Origin: an uncultured Sutterella sp.
GTDB taxonomy: Bacteria > Pseudomonadota > Gammaproteobacteria > Burkholderiales > Burkholderiaceae_F
NCBI GenBank assembly: GCA_902477615.1
Contig: CABSHY010000005.1
Location: forward strand, 1-21,517
Length of the DNA stretch: 21,517 bases
Direction: 5' to 3'
The notes beneath the pieces were generated by a model. The model was not told where the DNA came from. It did no database searches and worked only from the letters and a program-made list of their open reading frames with translations. Both the position numbers and the translations under genes were made by a program. This document shows, one piece after another, positions 7,505 through 16,116 of the stretch; positions within the stretch are counted from its first letter, which is position 1; each line of letters starts with the position of its first letter.

Positions 7505-7547
7505 CTCAAAACGGGCATTACTTATGTGATGTAGTGCTCGTTTCGAG
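7505..7547. other. Long hairpin across the traG stop codon
   Basis: CTCAAAACGGGCATTAC (7505-7521) pairs with GTAGTGCTCGTTTCGAG (7531-7547) with one mismatch and two wobbles around a nine-base loop. It contains the traG stop codon (7518-7520). Neither side has a clear T run, so it may be an imperfect terminator for the convergent transcripts or an RNA end-stabilising structure. Confidence 0.5.
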
Positions 7548-10547
7548 TTCTCGACTTGACTGAATCGCCCGTTCAAAGTCATTTATTCGAACCGTCTTAT
7601 CCTGTTGCCCAAGTTCTAGCAGTGCACGTTCGTCACTGCTTGAGTTTTGGGCTGTACGATCAAGCTTTTCTTCATAACTGTGAGGTGAGCTATAAGGGAA
7701 GCCCCCCAGAAATGCGTTGCCTATAACGGTAGATAGTCCTCTTTCTTTTTCTGAATACAGCGCTGCTGCAGAGCGCGTATTTCCTCTTTGAAGCAACAAG
7801 TCGTTTTCTTCACGGTTTGCATTCGTAGCAAAGGTTTCGCGTTTTTGATCCGCGATATTTTTAATCGCGTGAATATCCGGTTCAGACCCTACGGGTTGAT
7901 GAATGGTTTTTGCTTGTACACCCATAGCCACGGTGTTGTTATCGATGGTTGATTGCTCAAACTTTTGCTCGAAATCAGAAAGTGTCGCTTGTTGTCCCGT
8001 CTTTGCCATTTGATCAATTTGCGTGAGCGTTAATGGTAAAGTTGCCTCAGGACGGTAAGGAGTTTGCAACTGTTCGTTCTGCAATGATTGCGCAAAAGCA
8101 CTACGAGCTGCAGCACTATGAAATAGGGCTGATTGTGCTCTCTCGGGAGAGCCAAACGTATCAATGGCTTTAAGCATGGCTTCAGGATTAGCATTCATCA
8201 ATGTGCGAATATCTTGTTGACTGACTTGAGCCATCTGCTCTCCAGCGGAAGTGGAAGCCGTTTGGTTAAAACTTGAAGACATTGAATATTGATAGGCAGC
8301 CGTTAACTGAGATTCAAATGTTTCTGCAGCTTGTCGAATGCCAGCATCTTTTGTTGTCGCTGCAATTTGTCTTGTTGCTGACAATAGTGTCTGATACGCA
8401 CTTTGCTTTTGTGTTTGATTGGTTGTACTTGATTGTTGAGTGATGGTGTCAGTAAGATCTTGCGCTGTATTTATGGATGCGGAAATGGAACCCGACCAAT
8501 CCGATTGATTTTCAGAATTATCAGCCGAGTTATTCTTTGCGCTCGTATTCAGTTTCGAAGAGTCAGTGGCAGAAAGTTCTGCAAAACTAGAGGCCTTCTT
8601 TGTAGAAAGCCCAAGAAGTTTCTCTAAATAATCAGAGTTTTTCTCCTCTGATGCATTCAAGGCAGTTTGAGTTTCAATTGATAAACCTTGTGAATTATTC
8701 ATTTGTTCGCTCAACGATGTCGACTTGCCAACGCTCATCGATTGCCCGACCGATTCACTTTCTGAACTTCGTTCTGACAATCCGTGACTACGGCTAATTT
8801 CGGTGTTTAATTGGTTGGTAAAACCAGCCATCGACTTATCCGTTGTTTGTGTCATGAACTGATGCAGGCCATTCACGGCGTCGCTGTAGCTCATCGTGTT
8901 TGTCGTTGCTGAATTCTTACCTAAGAAGTTGCTTTCTCCCAATCCCATCGTTGAATTCACACCCGTTGAAATTTCCGTTGCACTCATGCCGGTAACAGTA
9001 CCGTCTCCATTTCGAGTGATTGAACCATAGGCAGACGCGGTTCGCATCATTGAGGAGTCGATGAAAGAGGTTGAAAGATCAGATTTGTTTCCGTTGATGT
9101 TATTGGTAGAAACGTTGCCCCACGAGCTGTTACCCAAGGTGATATTGCCTTGAGCTAAGGTTGACCCTTGAGATTGGGCAGCGCTTTGTGCGGGCGCCAT
9201 CATGGAACCCACCATTTGAGCGCTGGCAATGTCTGATCCTTTGGCAATCGCAAATGCAATAACGGGGGCCAAAATCATTAAGTACCCCGCTATGGCTTGT
9301 GAACTTGCACCCGTTTCGCGAATGAGTGTTGCGGCCATGATGGAATTAGCCCCGTATTGCTGAATGATTTGATTCATAGGGTGAGCATCAACATGGATCA
9401 TCAAGTAATTAATCACGGATGAAATCGGTGCCCAAAGTTCAATCCAAATCAAAAGAGTCAGGTAGTTACGCAAAATGGAAGCGGCCATGTGTCCCGTGGC
9501 AACGACCATAATGAGAATCAAGGGAAAGGCTGCCAAAATCACAAACTGCAAAGCATTTCTGACCTTGGGTAGCGCATCTTGTGCGATTTGTGACATCGTT
9601 CGGTAATTTAGTTCACTGGCGAGGTTGCCTTGTGCTTTAGCTAGTTTCGTTGCTACCGCTAAAGGGTTTTTCGATAACGCAGCGACTTGCGAGAGGTCAT
9701 CGTCCAACGTATTCATAAATACCGAATGCTTAATGGAACTCGATAGCGTTTGAGAAAGCCCTAAGAGCACGGTTTCTGATTGCGGAAGTGCTGACGCGAT
9801 GACCGCACCGGGATTTACGTGATCAGGAACAAGTTTCATAGCTAGGCGCTCTTCAATCGCAGGAACTTCCTCTTGGTTTAAGTAAGTTTCAACAGCGGTG
9901 ACAGCAACGTCGCAAGTAATCCGCCTTCCGTCCTCATCCGGCGTTCGACGAGCGGGATTGACCCAACCGTTCGTTGAGATCGTTCCCCAAAGGTTGCCGC
10001 TTGCTACCAATGCATTGAGTTTATTGGGATAGTCGACGAGTTCCGGCACAACGCAGTGGCGATTAAACCCTGAGATTAAGAGTCTGCCTTGAGGTGTCAC
10101 GGGGCCGGCAGCTAATAAAGCGCTCACGGCGCGTTGGGGGAACACCATGCCGAAACGCGAAAAACGTTCAGCGTCGGCAGAGGCAATGGCCGTTTCAAAC
10201 TGCTCCGTTAGCCAATGTCCGACGTGAGAAGTGGTGCCCGCAAGAAAGGCTAAACCGAGCGGTACGTGATCAACGGGATAGACTTGCGCGGCTCGATCGT
10301 CTCTGACAATGACCGTTGTTTTGGGGACGATGGTAACGGTATAAAAAAGCAAAACCGCGATGAAAAAACTCATCACTTCAAGCCCCTTGTAGCGAAGGGC
10401 GGCAACAGTAATAACCGATAAAAATCCTGCTAAAGCGACAGATTTAAGAAGACCGAAAAAGTCTCCCGTTCCCACAATCACGACCATGGCTTCTAAAATG
10501 TCACGGATTTGAGCGCCGTTCCAATACGCATAAAACTGAAAAGTCAT
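7518..10547 (-). CDS. traG: Conjugal transfer mating-pair stabilization protein TraG
   Basis: Inner-membrane protein of F-type conjugation with 1009 residues (F TraG is about 940). The N-terminal half acts in pilus assembly; the large periplasmic C-terminal part stabilises mating pairs and is the target of entry exclusion in the F/SXT families. Membrane segments are seen at about residues 31-51, 55-78, 332-350, 358-383 and 415-437. From residue 440 on the protein is soluble and extremely rich in Ser, Thr, Gln and Asn, with stretches such as SERSSESESVGQSMSVGKS. It has no P-loop, which sets it apart from the VirD4-like proteins also called TraG. It starts two bases after traH, with a GGAGGGAAG ribosome site inside the end of traH, supporting ATG 10547. 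It is last in the cluster. Confidence 0.9.
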   Translation of the reverse strand: MTFQFYAYWNGAQIRDILEAMVVIVGTGDFFGLLKSVALAGFLSVITVAALRYKGLEVMSFFIAVLLFYTVTIVPKTTVIVRDDRAAQVYPVDHVPLGLAFLAGTTSHVGHWLTEQFETAIASADAERFSRFGMVFPQRAVSALLAAGPVTPQGRLLISGFNRHCVVPELVDYPNKLNALVASGNLWGTISTNGWVNPARRTPDEDGRRITCDVAVTAVETYLNQEEVPAIEERLAMKLVPDHVNPGAVIASALPQSETVLLGLSQTLSSSIKHSVFMNTLDDDLSQVAALSKNPLAVATKLAKAQGNLASELNYRTMSQIAQDALPKVRNALQFVILAAFPLILIMVVATGHMAASILRNYLTLLIWIELWAPISSVINYLMIHVDAHPMNQIIQQYGANSIMAATLIRETGASSQAIAGYLMILAPVIAFAIAKGSDIASAQMVGSMMAPAQSAAQSQGSTLAQGNITLGNSSWGNVSTNNINGNKSDLSTSFIDSSMMRTASAYGSITRNGDGTVTGMSATEISTGVNSTMGLGESNFLGKNSATTNTMSYSDAVNGLHQFMTQTTDKSMAGFTNQLNTEISRSHGLSERSSESESVGQSMSVGKSTSLSEQMNNSQGLSIETQTALNASEEKNSDYLEKLLGLSTKKASSFAELSATDSSKLNTSAKNNSADNSENQSDWSGSISASINTAQDLTDTITQQSSTTNQTQKQSAYQTLLSATRQIAATTKDAGIRQAAETFESQLTAAYQYSMSSSFNQTASTSAGEQMAQVSQQDIRTLMNANPEAMLKAIDTFGSPERAQSALFHSAAARSAFAQSLQNEQLQTPYRPEATLPLTLTQIDQMAKTGQQATLSDFEQKFEQSTIDNNTVAMGVQAKTIHQPVGSEPDIHAIKNIADQKRETFATNANREENDLLLQRGNTRSAAALYSEKERGLSTVIGNAFLGGFPYSSPHSYEEKLDRTAQNSSSDERALLELGQQDKTVRINDFERAIQSSRELETSTTSHK

Positions 10548-10549
10548 AT

Positions 10550-11980
10550 CTACTTCCCTCCCGTAAGACTCAATCGTTCACTCATTTGGTAAGCAGCATT
10601 GCCCAAAAGGCTTCGCTCAATGTGTTCAATTTGCTCAATAAACGAGTGAGTACGTGCCATCTGTTGATAGATTTTGTCGGCGCGAGAGGATAGGTCGCCT
10701 CTGACATTATGAATACGAGCTACCAAGGCTTGAGCGTGCTCTTCATTAAGCGTTGATACGGTCGAGGCGCTCGATGCTGTCACGGTGCGTTCGATATCAA
10801 TGGTGAGTTGTTCAAGCGCTCTGACAATCGCTTCAAAGGCTGCCGCTTCCACATAAACACGCAAGATGTCATCGGCAAAACCCATGTATCGGCGGCTCGT
10901 CACCGTGTTGATAATCGTGATAAGAGGAATGGTTGTCACCGAACCCAATAAAAGGACATCGTCATCTGTAACTAAATTGGGATTGCGTGATAACAAGGCG
11001 TTTTGATAGCGCTTGGCTGCCTGCCACATCTCGTAGGTTAAATTGATGTCATCCATCACAATACGACGAGGGGTTAAACATTGGGGATCCGTGTCGGAAC
11101 ACGTCAGACGCAAAGCGTCCGTCAACGACACGCTGTCAATACTTCCTAAAAGGGTTGTGGCGATATCTTCTCCCATGATGAGGCGCGACTGCGCCACGGC
11201 GTCTGCGCCTTCGCCGGTTTTGACATAAATCGTGGTCCCCACGAGTGTCATCATCACTTCTTTAAGTTCTTTCGGATAACTCGATGTCAGCTGTCCCCCG
11301 TTCAGTAATGACCACGTTAAATTGAGTTGCGGAGCATCGATAACGTTTCCTCCCGTGTCTTTACGGGTAGGAGCGTAGTCAAAAAGAACAGAACCGTTGG
11401 CACGGGTTTTCTCGGTCGCTTCATAGGCATCGCTCACAATGCCTCGTTCTCGAAGACTATTAGCCGTCGAATACTTTAACTTTTCCATGTAGCCTTGGGC
11501 TCCCGTCATATCCAAAATCTTTTGAGCAGCTGAGCATGAATCTTGAAAATGCGCACCGTACTCGCGTATCAAATCACGAAAGCTTGTTACTTGTTCAGAT
11601 AGGTCTGGCGACAAAGTTTGAAGCGCCAATTGAAACGCAAGGCCGGGGAGTGATGAGCCGATGGCTTTAAGGTAATTCACAAACTCGTCTTTACTGGGAA
11701 TGCTGAAAGCACCCATAAATAAATCAATCCCGCCACAACCGGCAGAAAGTTTCGGAGGCGAATAGTGAAAGGGCGTGAAATCGTTTCGAGGGGCTTTAAA
11801 GACGTAACCTCCGCCCGTAACGACTTTTAGTCCTGCGGTTTCATGAATGCCCGCTGCCGTGACATTACCCTGAGAGGCAGCCGCATGATAAAAGTCTTCA
11901 ATGAAGTGAGCTTGGGCACTAGATGTCACACCAAGGGCCAAGAGAGATAAACAAAGGGGTTTGATCAAGAGCGTTTTCAT
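10550..11980 (-). CDS. traH: Conjugal transfer pilus assembly protein TraH
   Basis: Periplasmic, outer-membrane-associated component of F-type pilus assembly; in F it belongs to the TraF-TraH-TraU-TraW-TrbI group needed for pilus extension and retraction. 476 residues (F TraH is about 458). A signal peptide covers residues 1-24 (cleavage after SSAQA). Family features include GGGYVFKAPRNDFTPFHYSP, KLSAGCGGIDLFMGAFS, the FQDSCSAAQKI segment and a helical C-terminus with coiled-coil character (IEQLTIDIERT region to the end). Conserved cysteines in the GCGGID and DSCSAA regions suggest a disulfide that the adjacent TraF could form. It starts 7 bases after traF, with no convincing ribosome site, so translation is probably coupled. 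Confidence 0.92.
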   Translation of the reverse strand: MKTLLIKPLCLSLLALGVTSSAQAHFIEDFYHAAASQGNVTAAGIHETAGLKVVTGGGYVFKAPRNDFTPFHYSPPKLSAGCGGIDLFMGAFSIPSKDEFVNYLKAIGSSLPGLAFQLALQTLSPDLSEQVTSFRDLIREYGAHFQDSCSAAQKILDMTGAQGYMEKLKYSTANSLRERGIVSDAYEATEKTRANGSVLFDYAPTRKDTGGNVIDAPQLNLTWSLLNGGQLTSSYPKELKEVMMTLVGTTIYVKTGEGADAVAQSRLIMGEDIATTLLGSIDSVSLTDALRLTCSDTDPQCLTPRRIVMDDINLTYEMWQAAKRYQNALLSRNPNLVTDDDVLLLGSVTTIPLITIINTVTSRRYMGFADDILRVYVEAAAFEAIVRALEQLTIDIERTVTASSASTVSTLNEEHAQALVARIHNVRGDLSSRADKIYQQMARTHSFIEQIEHIERSLLGNAAYQMSERLSLTGGK

Positions 11981-11987
11981 TGTGTTT

Positions 11988-12770
11988 TTAGTTTGACTTA
12001 ACAGAGGCTAAGAAGCGGTTAATGAGTTCATCGGCCGAAAGGGCGCCTGAGGCAATCAATCGGGCTTCGCCGGATTGAGCGACAACAAAAATGGCAGGTG
12101 TCTGTGTAATCGTCGTCTGCGTTTTTTCAGATAATTGACGCAAAATGCCGTTATCGGGTAGGGCATTGGGCCACGAGGCGGGTTGAGCATTGCCAATGTA
12201 GATGGGCAATGTTTTAATGCCGTGCGTTTCTTCTAAAAAGCGACTCACCGGTGCCATCACTTCGCAGAAGGAACAACCCTCTTGAACAACAAACAAAAGG
12301 GCGTAACGATCCCTCAAAGCCAAGAGCCGAGATTGCTTCTCTTTAGATTTGTTTTCTTTGAGAGCCACTTGCGCAAAGTTAGCATTGGGGAAGGTTACCG
12401 TTTGATCAAATTGCGGTAAGCCCCAAAGCGTTTGTTGCCACGTTTTAGCAAAGGTGTTCGATTTCTCGAGCATAAAGTGGTTCACATCCAAGTAGCTTGA
12501 AAGTGTTTCTTTCGAGGGGCTCATGACGGCTCGTGCAAGACGGGCCTGCGCTTCCTTTTGAAGGTCTTCCAAGGAGGTGATTTGGGAGAGTTTCCGGTCT
12601 TTTGTTTTACCTTCGTTGTCTTCGGGGCCATAGTAAAAAAAGCCTCGAGTGTCACTCGTCCATACATCTTCTTGCCAGAAATTATCGCTAGCAGCATAGG
12701 TCACACCTTGCGCAGCGATTAAAGACAAAGTGGCTATCAGCCAATGTTTTTTAAGTTTTAAGGGGTTCAT
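11988..12770 (-). CDS. traF: Conjugal transfer pilus assembly protein TraF, thioredoxin fold with CXXC
   Basis: Periplasmic pilus-assembly protein of F-type systems. The ATG at 12770 gives 260 residues with a signal peptide (about 1-27, LIATLSLIAAQGVTYA core). The mature N-terminus FWQEDVWTSDTRGFFYYGPE is typical of the family (W...RGF.YY). The C-terminal thioredoxin-like domain carries a CSFC active site (Cys166, Cys169) in LLFVVQEGCSFCEVMAPVSR and a TQTPAIFVV segment with the cis-proline. As I recall, F-plasmid TraF lacks this pair and leaves the disulfide work to TrbB; no trbB is seen here, so this TraF may do both. A TTG at 12782 would add four residues; the ATG is preferred. It begins 5 bases after the traN stop. 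Confidence 0.9.
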   Translation of the reverse strand: MNPLKLKKHWLIATLSLIAAQGVTYAASDNFWQEDVWTSDTRGFFYYGPEDNEGKTKDRKLSQITSLEDLQKEAQARLARAVMSPSKETLSSYLDVNHFMLEKSNTFAKTWQQTLWGLPQFDQTVTFPNANFAQVALKENKSKEKQSRLLALRDRYALLFVVQEGCSFCEVMAPVSRFLEETHGIKTLPIYIGNAQPASWPNALPDNGILRQLSEKTQTTITQTPAIFVVAQSGEARLIASGALSADELINRFLASVKSN

Positions 12771-12775
12771 AACGA

Positions 12776-14983
12776 TTAACAAGCGTTACCCGCACATACA
12801 CCGTCCTTTTCAGGCATGGGCGCATATGGGTTTTTGGGACTAATGGTTTGTTGGCGATTAAGGGTTCGAGTTTTTACGCGTTCCGCATCAGGGGTAGAAG
12901 CTGAAGAACTCATTGCCGCTAAAAGGTCTGAGAGATCCACTTTGCTCAAATCCACTTGGGCAAATTCATGAGCAGAGAGCCCTAGGCAACTGGGATGTTG
13001 CGGCGTTCCCCACGTGAGCCCCAGTTGTTCGTGAGCAGCGACTTGAACGATTCGAGCAAGGCCGGAGTTAAAACAGCAGTGCACTTCGGTTTTTGTTTGA
13101 CAGTGCCCAAGGTTGTATTCCGTGCAAGTACTTCCGATGTAGTGGCACAGGTCAGAGCCGCGTTTAAGTTGCAACGCTTGCTCTTCTTGCGTGCACGAGA
13201 GGTAGTCGGCAGCTACTTCTAAAGCGACCATGGCAAAAAAAGTTGAGGGACTGAAGCTAAATTGCAGACCGCTTGCGCCGTAAGAAACGGTCAAACCGTA
13301 ATAGGACAAAGACGGGGAGTAGGCGTCCATGGCGACTTCTCCATAGAGGCGAGTCACAATGTCAGCCAAATCTTTGTGATTAGCAAGGATATCGTTGACG
13401 AAAGGCGATCCTAAGGTTTTAATGGTTTCTTGGGCGACGTCTTTCGCGAAAATATAGGAAGCATTGAGTTTCGCACTGTTGGTCGTATCGCCTCTCACTT
13501 TGCCTTGGCAGCAAGAAACACCGCCCAATTTGTTTCGGCAAGTATTGGTTTCACCTGAGAAAAATCTCAAATTGTCGTAGTCACCGTAAACAGCCGCTTG
13601 TCGGGCAAGTTCGAGTTTGCTTAAGGTATCGGTGAGTTTTTGATTTGCTTCTTCATCTTTACTCGTGCAAAGACCGAATTGACACACGGTTTGCGTGCAC
13701 ACTTCTTGAGTAACGGTTTCATCTTCGCGTTCTTTACAGGCAAAGGTGTGAGTGGTGAGCTCGCATTTTCCATCGGCACCTGTCACTAAACAGGTGCTCG
13801 ATTGCAGTGCGCACGAAGGATCGGACTCAAGCACTTCGCAATATTGATTGTCCGTCTCTGATGCACAAACATAGGTGAGGTTCGTTTTCCAACAATCTTT
13901 GTAGATAGGCTCTCCATCAACGATGCGCGTTTCAGGCCCTTCCACGCAGACTTCTTCTCCTATTTCACAACGGTTCGGTTTCTTTTGAGCAAAGGCGACA
14001 TTCGCCTTGTCGGGACACGTATCTGTGGGTGTCATATCGGTGTACTGAGTCTCACGCTCCATTTCTGTGATGTGAGGTGGAACGGGTGTCAGTTCCGATG
14101 TGCAGGCATAAGCTTTGAGTGTCTCCGAGACTGGAGCCTCCTCGTGACACCCCAAGTTTTCTAAAGCTTGACAAGCATTGGAATCACTTACACCATTGCA
14201 CAAACGAGTCTGAGTTTCATTGACGCAAACCTCTTTAAAGATTTCATCATAAGCGACGCATTGCTGGTCTTTGATTTCGCAAGTTGCCAAACTTGAACAC
14301 GTATCTTCAACTACCTCAATACGATCCAAGATGTCACGCGTATCCACTAATGCAATGTCAGGATGTGCGGGTAAGGCAATGTTTTCATGGCAGGGGAAAG
14401 GTGTTTCTGATTTTTGAACATTGCACCATGCATTCTGTAAGAGCGAACACGAGGGATTAGCCGGTGTCACTTCGCACTCCGAGCGTTTTTCTTTTTCTCC
14501 ACAAGCAAGGGTGATCGTTACGCCATTAATCTCCCGAACCTCATCAGGCTTTGTGCACACTTCAATCGGTGTTTGGCAATTGTCTGAAAAAGCACAATCG
14601 TTCACCGCAACCCAATGATCTGTCACGGTCGTTTCAATGGGTAACGCTGAAATACCTTCGGGTAAGGGACTTAAAGCCTCATTGCAGGTAAATGTTTTTT
14701 GTTCGATGGAACATTCCCCTGGCGCTGCGCTGTCTTTACAGATCGAACTTTTTTCTTCGCAAGCGGCGTTTTCTAACGGTTCGCAGAAGTTTTGCATTTC
14801 TCCCACTTCACAACGTTTTGTTTCTTGCCACTGCCAACAATCGCGATAAACAGCAATGCCGTTGATCAGTCGCATCTCAGCACCTTGCGTACAGGTTTGA
14901 GACGTGACGGTGCAAGTGTTTGCTAGAACGAAGGTTGACGACAATAAAAGTCCAACGCAAATCAAGGGAAGCACTACTGGCAT
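12776..14983 (-). CDS. traN: TraN C-terminal half as a separate exported Cys-rich protein
   Basis: Outer-membrane mating-pair stabilization component. From the ATG at 14983 (GGGAAG ribosome site upstream) it has 735 residues and its own signal peptide (1-21, ending STFVLA). About four degenerate copies of a Cys-rich module follow, near residues 24-101, 126-198, 229-294 and 339-416, each with a Thr/Ala-x-R-x-I/V-x-G type start and a C-x-x-L-x-x-x-x-C core (FCEPLENAAC, SCSLLQNAWC, ACQALENLGC, YCEVLESDPSC). The end (about 430-735) matches the C-terminus of F TraN: FFSGETNTCRNKLGGVSCCQ, HCQTKTEVHCCFNSGLARIV, and a TWGTPQHPSCLGLSAHEFAQ segment. The preceding gene holds the N-terminal half, overlapping by 10 bases. 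The roughly 70 cysteines imply many disulfides. Confidence 0.88.
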   Translation of the reverse strand: MPVVLPLICVGLLLSSTFVLANTCTVTSQTCTQGAEMRLINGIAVYRDCWQWQETKRCEVGEMQNFCEPLENAACEEKSSICKDSAAPGECSIEQKTFTCNEALSPLPEGISALPIETTVTDHWVAVNDCAFSDNCQTPIEVCTKPDEVREINGVTITLACGEKEKRSECEVTPANPSCSLLQNAWCNVQKSETPFPCHENIALPAHPDIALVDTRDILDRIEVVEDTCSSLATCEIKDQQCVAYDEIFKEVCVNETQTRLCNGVSDSNACQALENLGCHEEAPVSETLKAYACTSELTPVPPHITEMERETQYTDMTPTDTCPDKANVAFAQKKPNRCEIGEEVCVEGPETRIVDGEPIYKDCWKTNLTYVCASETDNQYCEVLESDPSCALQSSTCLVTGADGKCELTTHTFACKEREDETVTQEVCTQTVCQFGLCTSKDEEANQKLTDTLSKLELARQAAVYGDYDNLRFFSGETNTCRNKLGGVSCCQGKVRGDTTNSAKLNASYIFAKDVAQETIKTLGSPFVNDILANHKDLADIVTRLYGEVAMDAYSPSLSYYGLTVSYGASGLQFSFSPSTFFAMVALEVAADYLSCTQEEQALQLKRGSDLCHYIGSTCTEYNLGHCQTKTEVHCCFNSGLARIVQVAAHEQLGLTWGTPQHPSCLGLSAHEFAQVDLSKVDLSDLLAAMSSSASTPDAERVKTRTLNRQQTISPKNPYAPMPEKDGVCAGNAC

Positions 14984-16116
14984 GATTCTTCCCATCGATC
15001 AATTTGCTGTGGGTTGACCGAGAGTTTGGGTTGACGCACGGTGACAACACGCGTGCCCAAGCCCTTGTCGATATTCGTAGCCGTAATTAGGTATTCGCCC
15101 CTGTCTTCTTCTAGCGTAAAGACAAAATCCAAGATGTAGGTTGCATTCACCGTTGACGGAACCGAAGGGAAGGAACCCAGCGTCTTATTCCCAAACTTAA
15201 TTAAAAGTCCACGGAAAGGCTCTCGACAGTATTGCGTGAGATGCATGGTTTGGTAACGGTTCGACGCTGTGTACCCCACCTCTTTAAAGACTTCAAGAGA
15301 AGCACTGGATTGATACGAAGTGGAGCAGCCCTGCACTACATCAACAGTGAGCGTTCGGATGCACTTTTTCTCTTTGGTTTGCGTTTGATGCACTTCGCAC
15401 TGATACGGAAAGACTTGAGTGACGGTGGCATCGTTCATAAAACGGCAAACTTTTTCTTCGGTTTGAGCGGGTGTTGCTAAGCACGAGACAATATTTTCTT
15501 TGTGTCCCACCGCTTGTTTGACAATGGTGCATTCTTTTTGAACGGCATTTTGCAAAGTCGAGCAGTGGTAAAGAATTTTTAATTCCTTACTCATTTCCCA
15601 ACCTTGCGTGCACGCAACATTTTCAAAAAGAAGTCCTTCATCACACACTTCTAATTGTTCACGCCCCGGAATGACGGTGGTTACCGTTTCGCAACGAATT
15701 TCAGAGGACACCAAATCGCTTCCGCCTTCGGTTAAATCATTGGCATTATCAATAATGTCTTTGTACCCTTCGTGAATTTCATTTTTGGTTGTCTCATCCA
15801 ATGTGGGCACTTGATTGGCATTGCCTTTGACCACTTGAATGGCCAAACATTCTGGGTCACCTAACGTCATGCAGTTTTGCGTTTTGTTGGTGGCCGGTGA
15901 AAAGATGTCCCCCATGCCATCTTCGCCTTTCAGATTTTCTAGGCTTTCTGTATCACCCAGAGCATCCGTCGGGAGAGTATTGACGCGATTTTCATGCGTA
16001 AGCATCTCCCCATAGGATGGCGTTGTCACTTTAGAGGCCTCTTGAGCCGCTTCTTCAACGGTGATAGCAAAGGCAGCAACGGGAGCGCAGATCAAAAGAA
16101 AGAGTTTTGCTTTCAT
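14974..16116 (-). CDS. TraN N-terminal half as a separate exported protein
   Basis: 380 residues from the ATG at 16116, which has an AAGGAAG ribosome site and overlaps the trbC stop (ATGA). The frame is open 58 codons further upstream, but that stretch lies inside trbC in another frame and should be ignored. A signal peptide (1-17, MKAKLFLLICAPVAAFA) is followed by an acidic spacer and a Cys-containing region that resembles the first half of F TraN: DIIDNANDLTEGGSDLVSSE, RCETVTTVIPGREQLEVCDEG (F has a similar RC/TCERDLQVEQYC segment), and a closing strand ending DRWEESC, like WSESC in F TraN. There the protein stops, and the second TraN gene starts with a new signal peptide. In F this half holds the receptor-recognising tip in the recipient interaction; that is family knowledge, not seen here. 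Confidence 0.78.
   Translation of the reverse strand: MKAKLFLLICAPVAAFAITVEEAAQEASKVTTPSYGEMLTHENRVNTLPTDALGDTESLENLKGEDGMGDIFSPATNKTQNCMTLGDPECLAIQVVKGNANQVPTLDETTKNEIHEGYKDIIDNANDLTEGGSDLVSSEIRCETVTTVIPGREQLEVCDEGLLFENVACTQGWEMSKELKILYHCSTLQNAVQKECTIVKQAVGHKENIVSCLATPAQTEEKVCRFMNDATVTQVFPYQCEVHQTQTKEKKCIRTLTVDVVQGCSTSYQSSASLEVFKEVGYTASNRYQTMHLTQYCREPFRGLLIKFGNKTLGSFPSVPSTVNATYILDFVFTLEEDRGEYLITATNIDKGLGTRVVTVRQPKLSVNPQQIDRWEESCQ

Noticed and set aside
7518..10547. VirD4-type coupling protein identity for the gene named traG
   Set aside because: There is no Walker A or B motif; the membrane layout and position after traH identify the F-type TraG instead.
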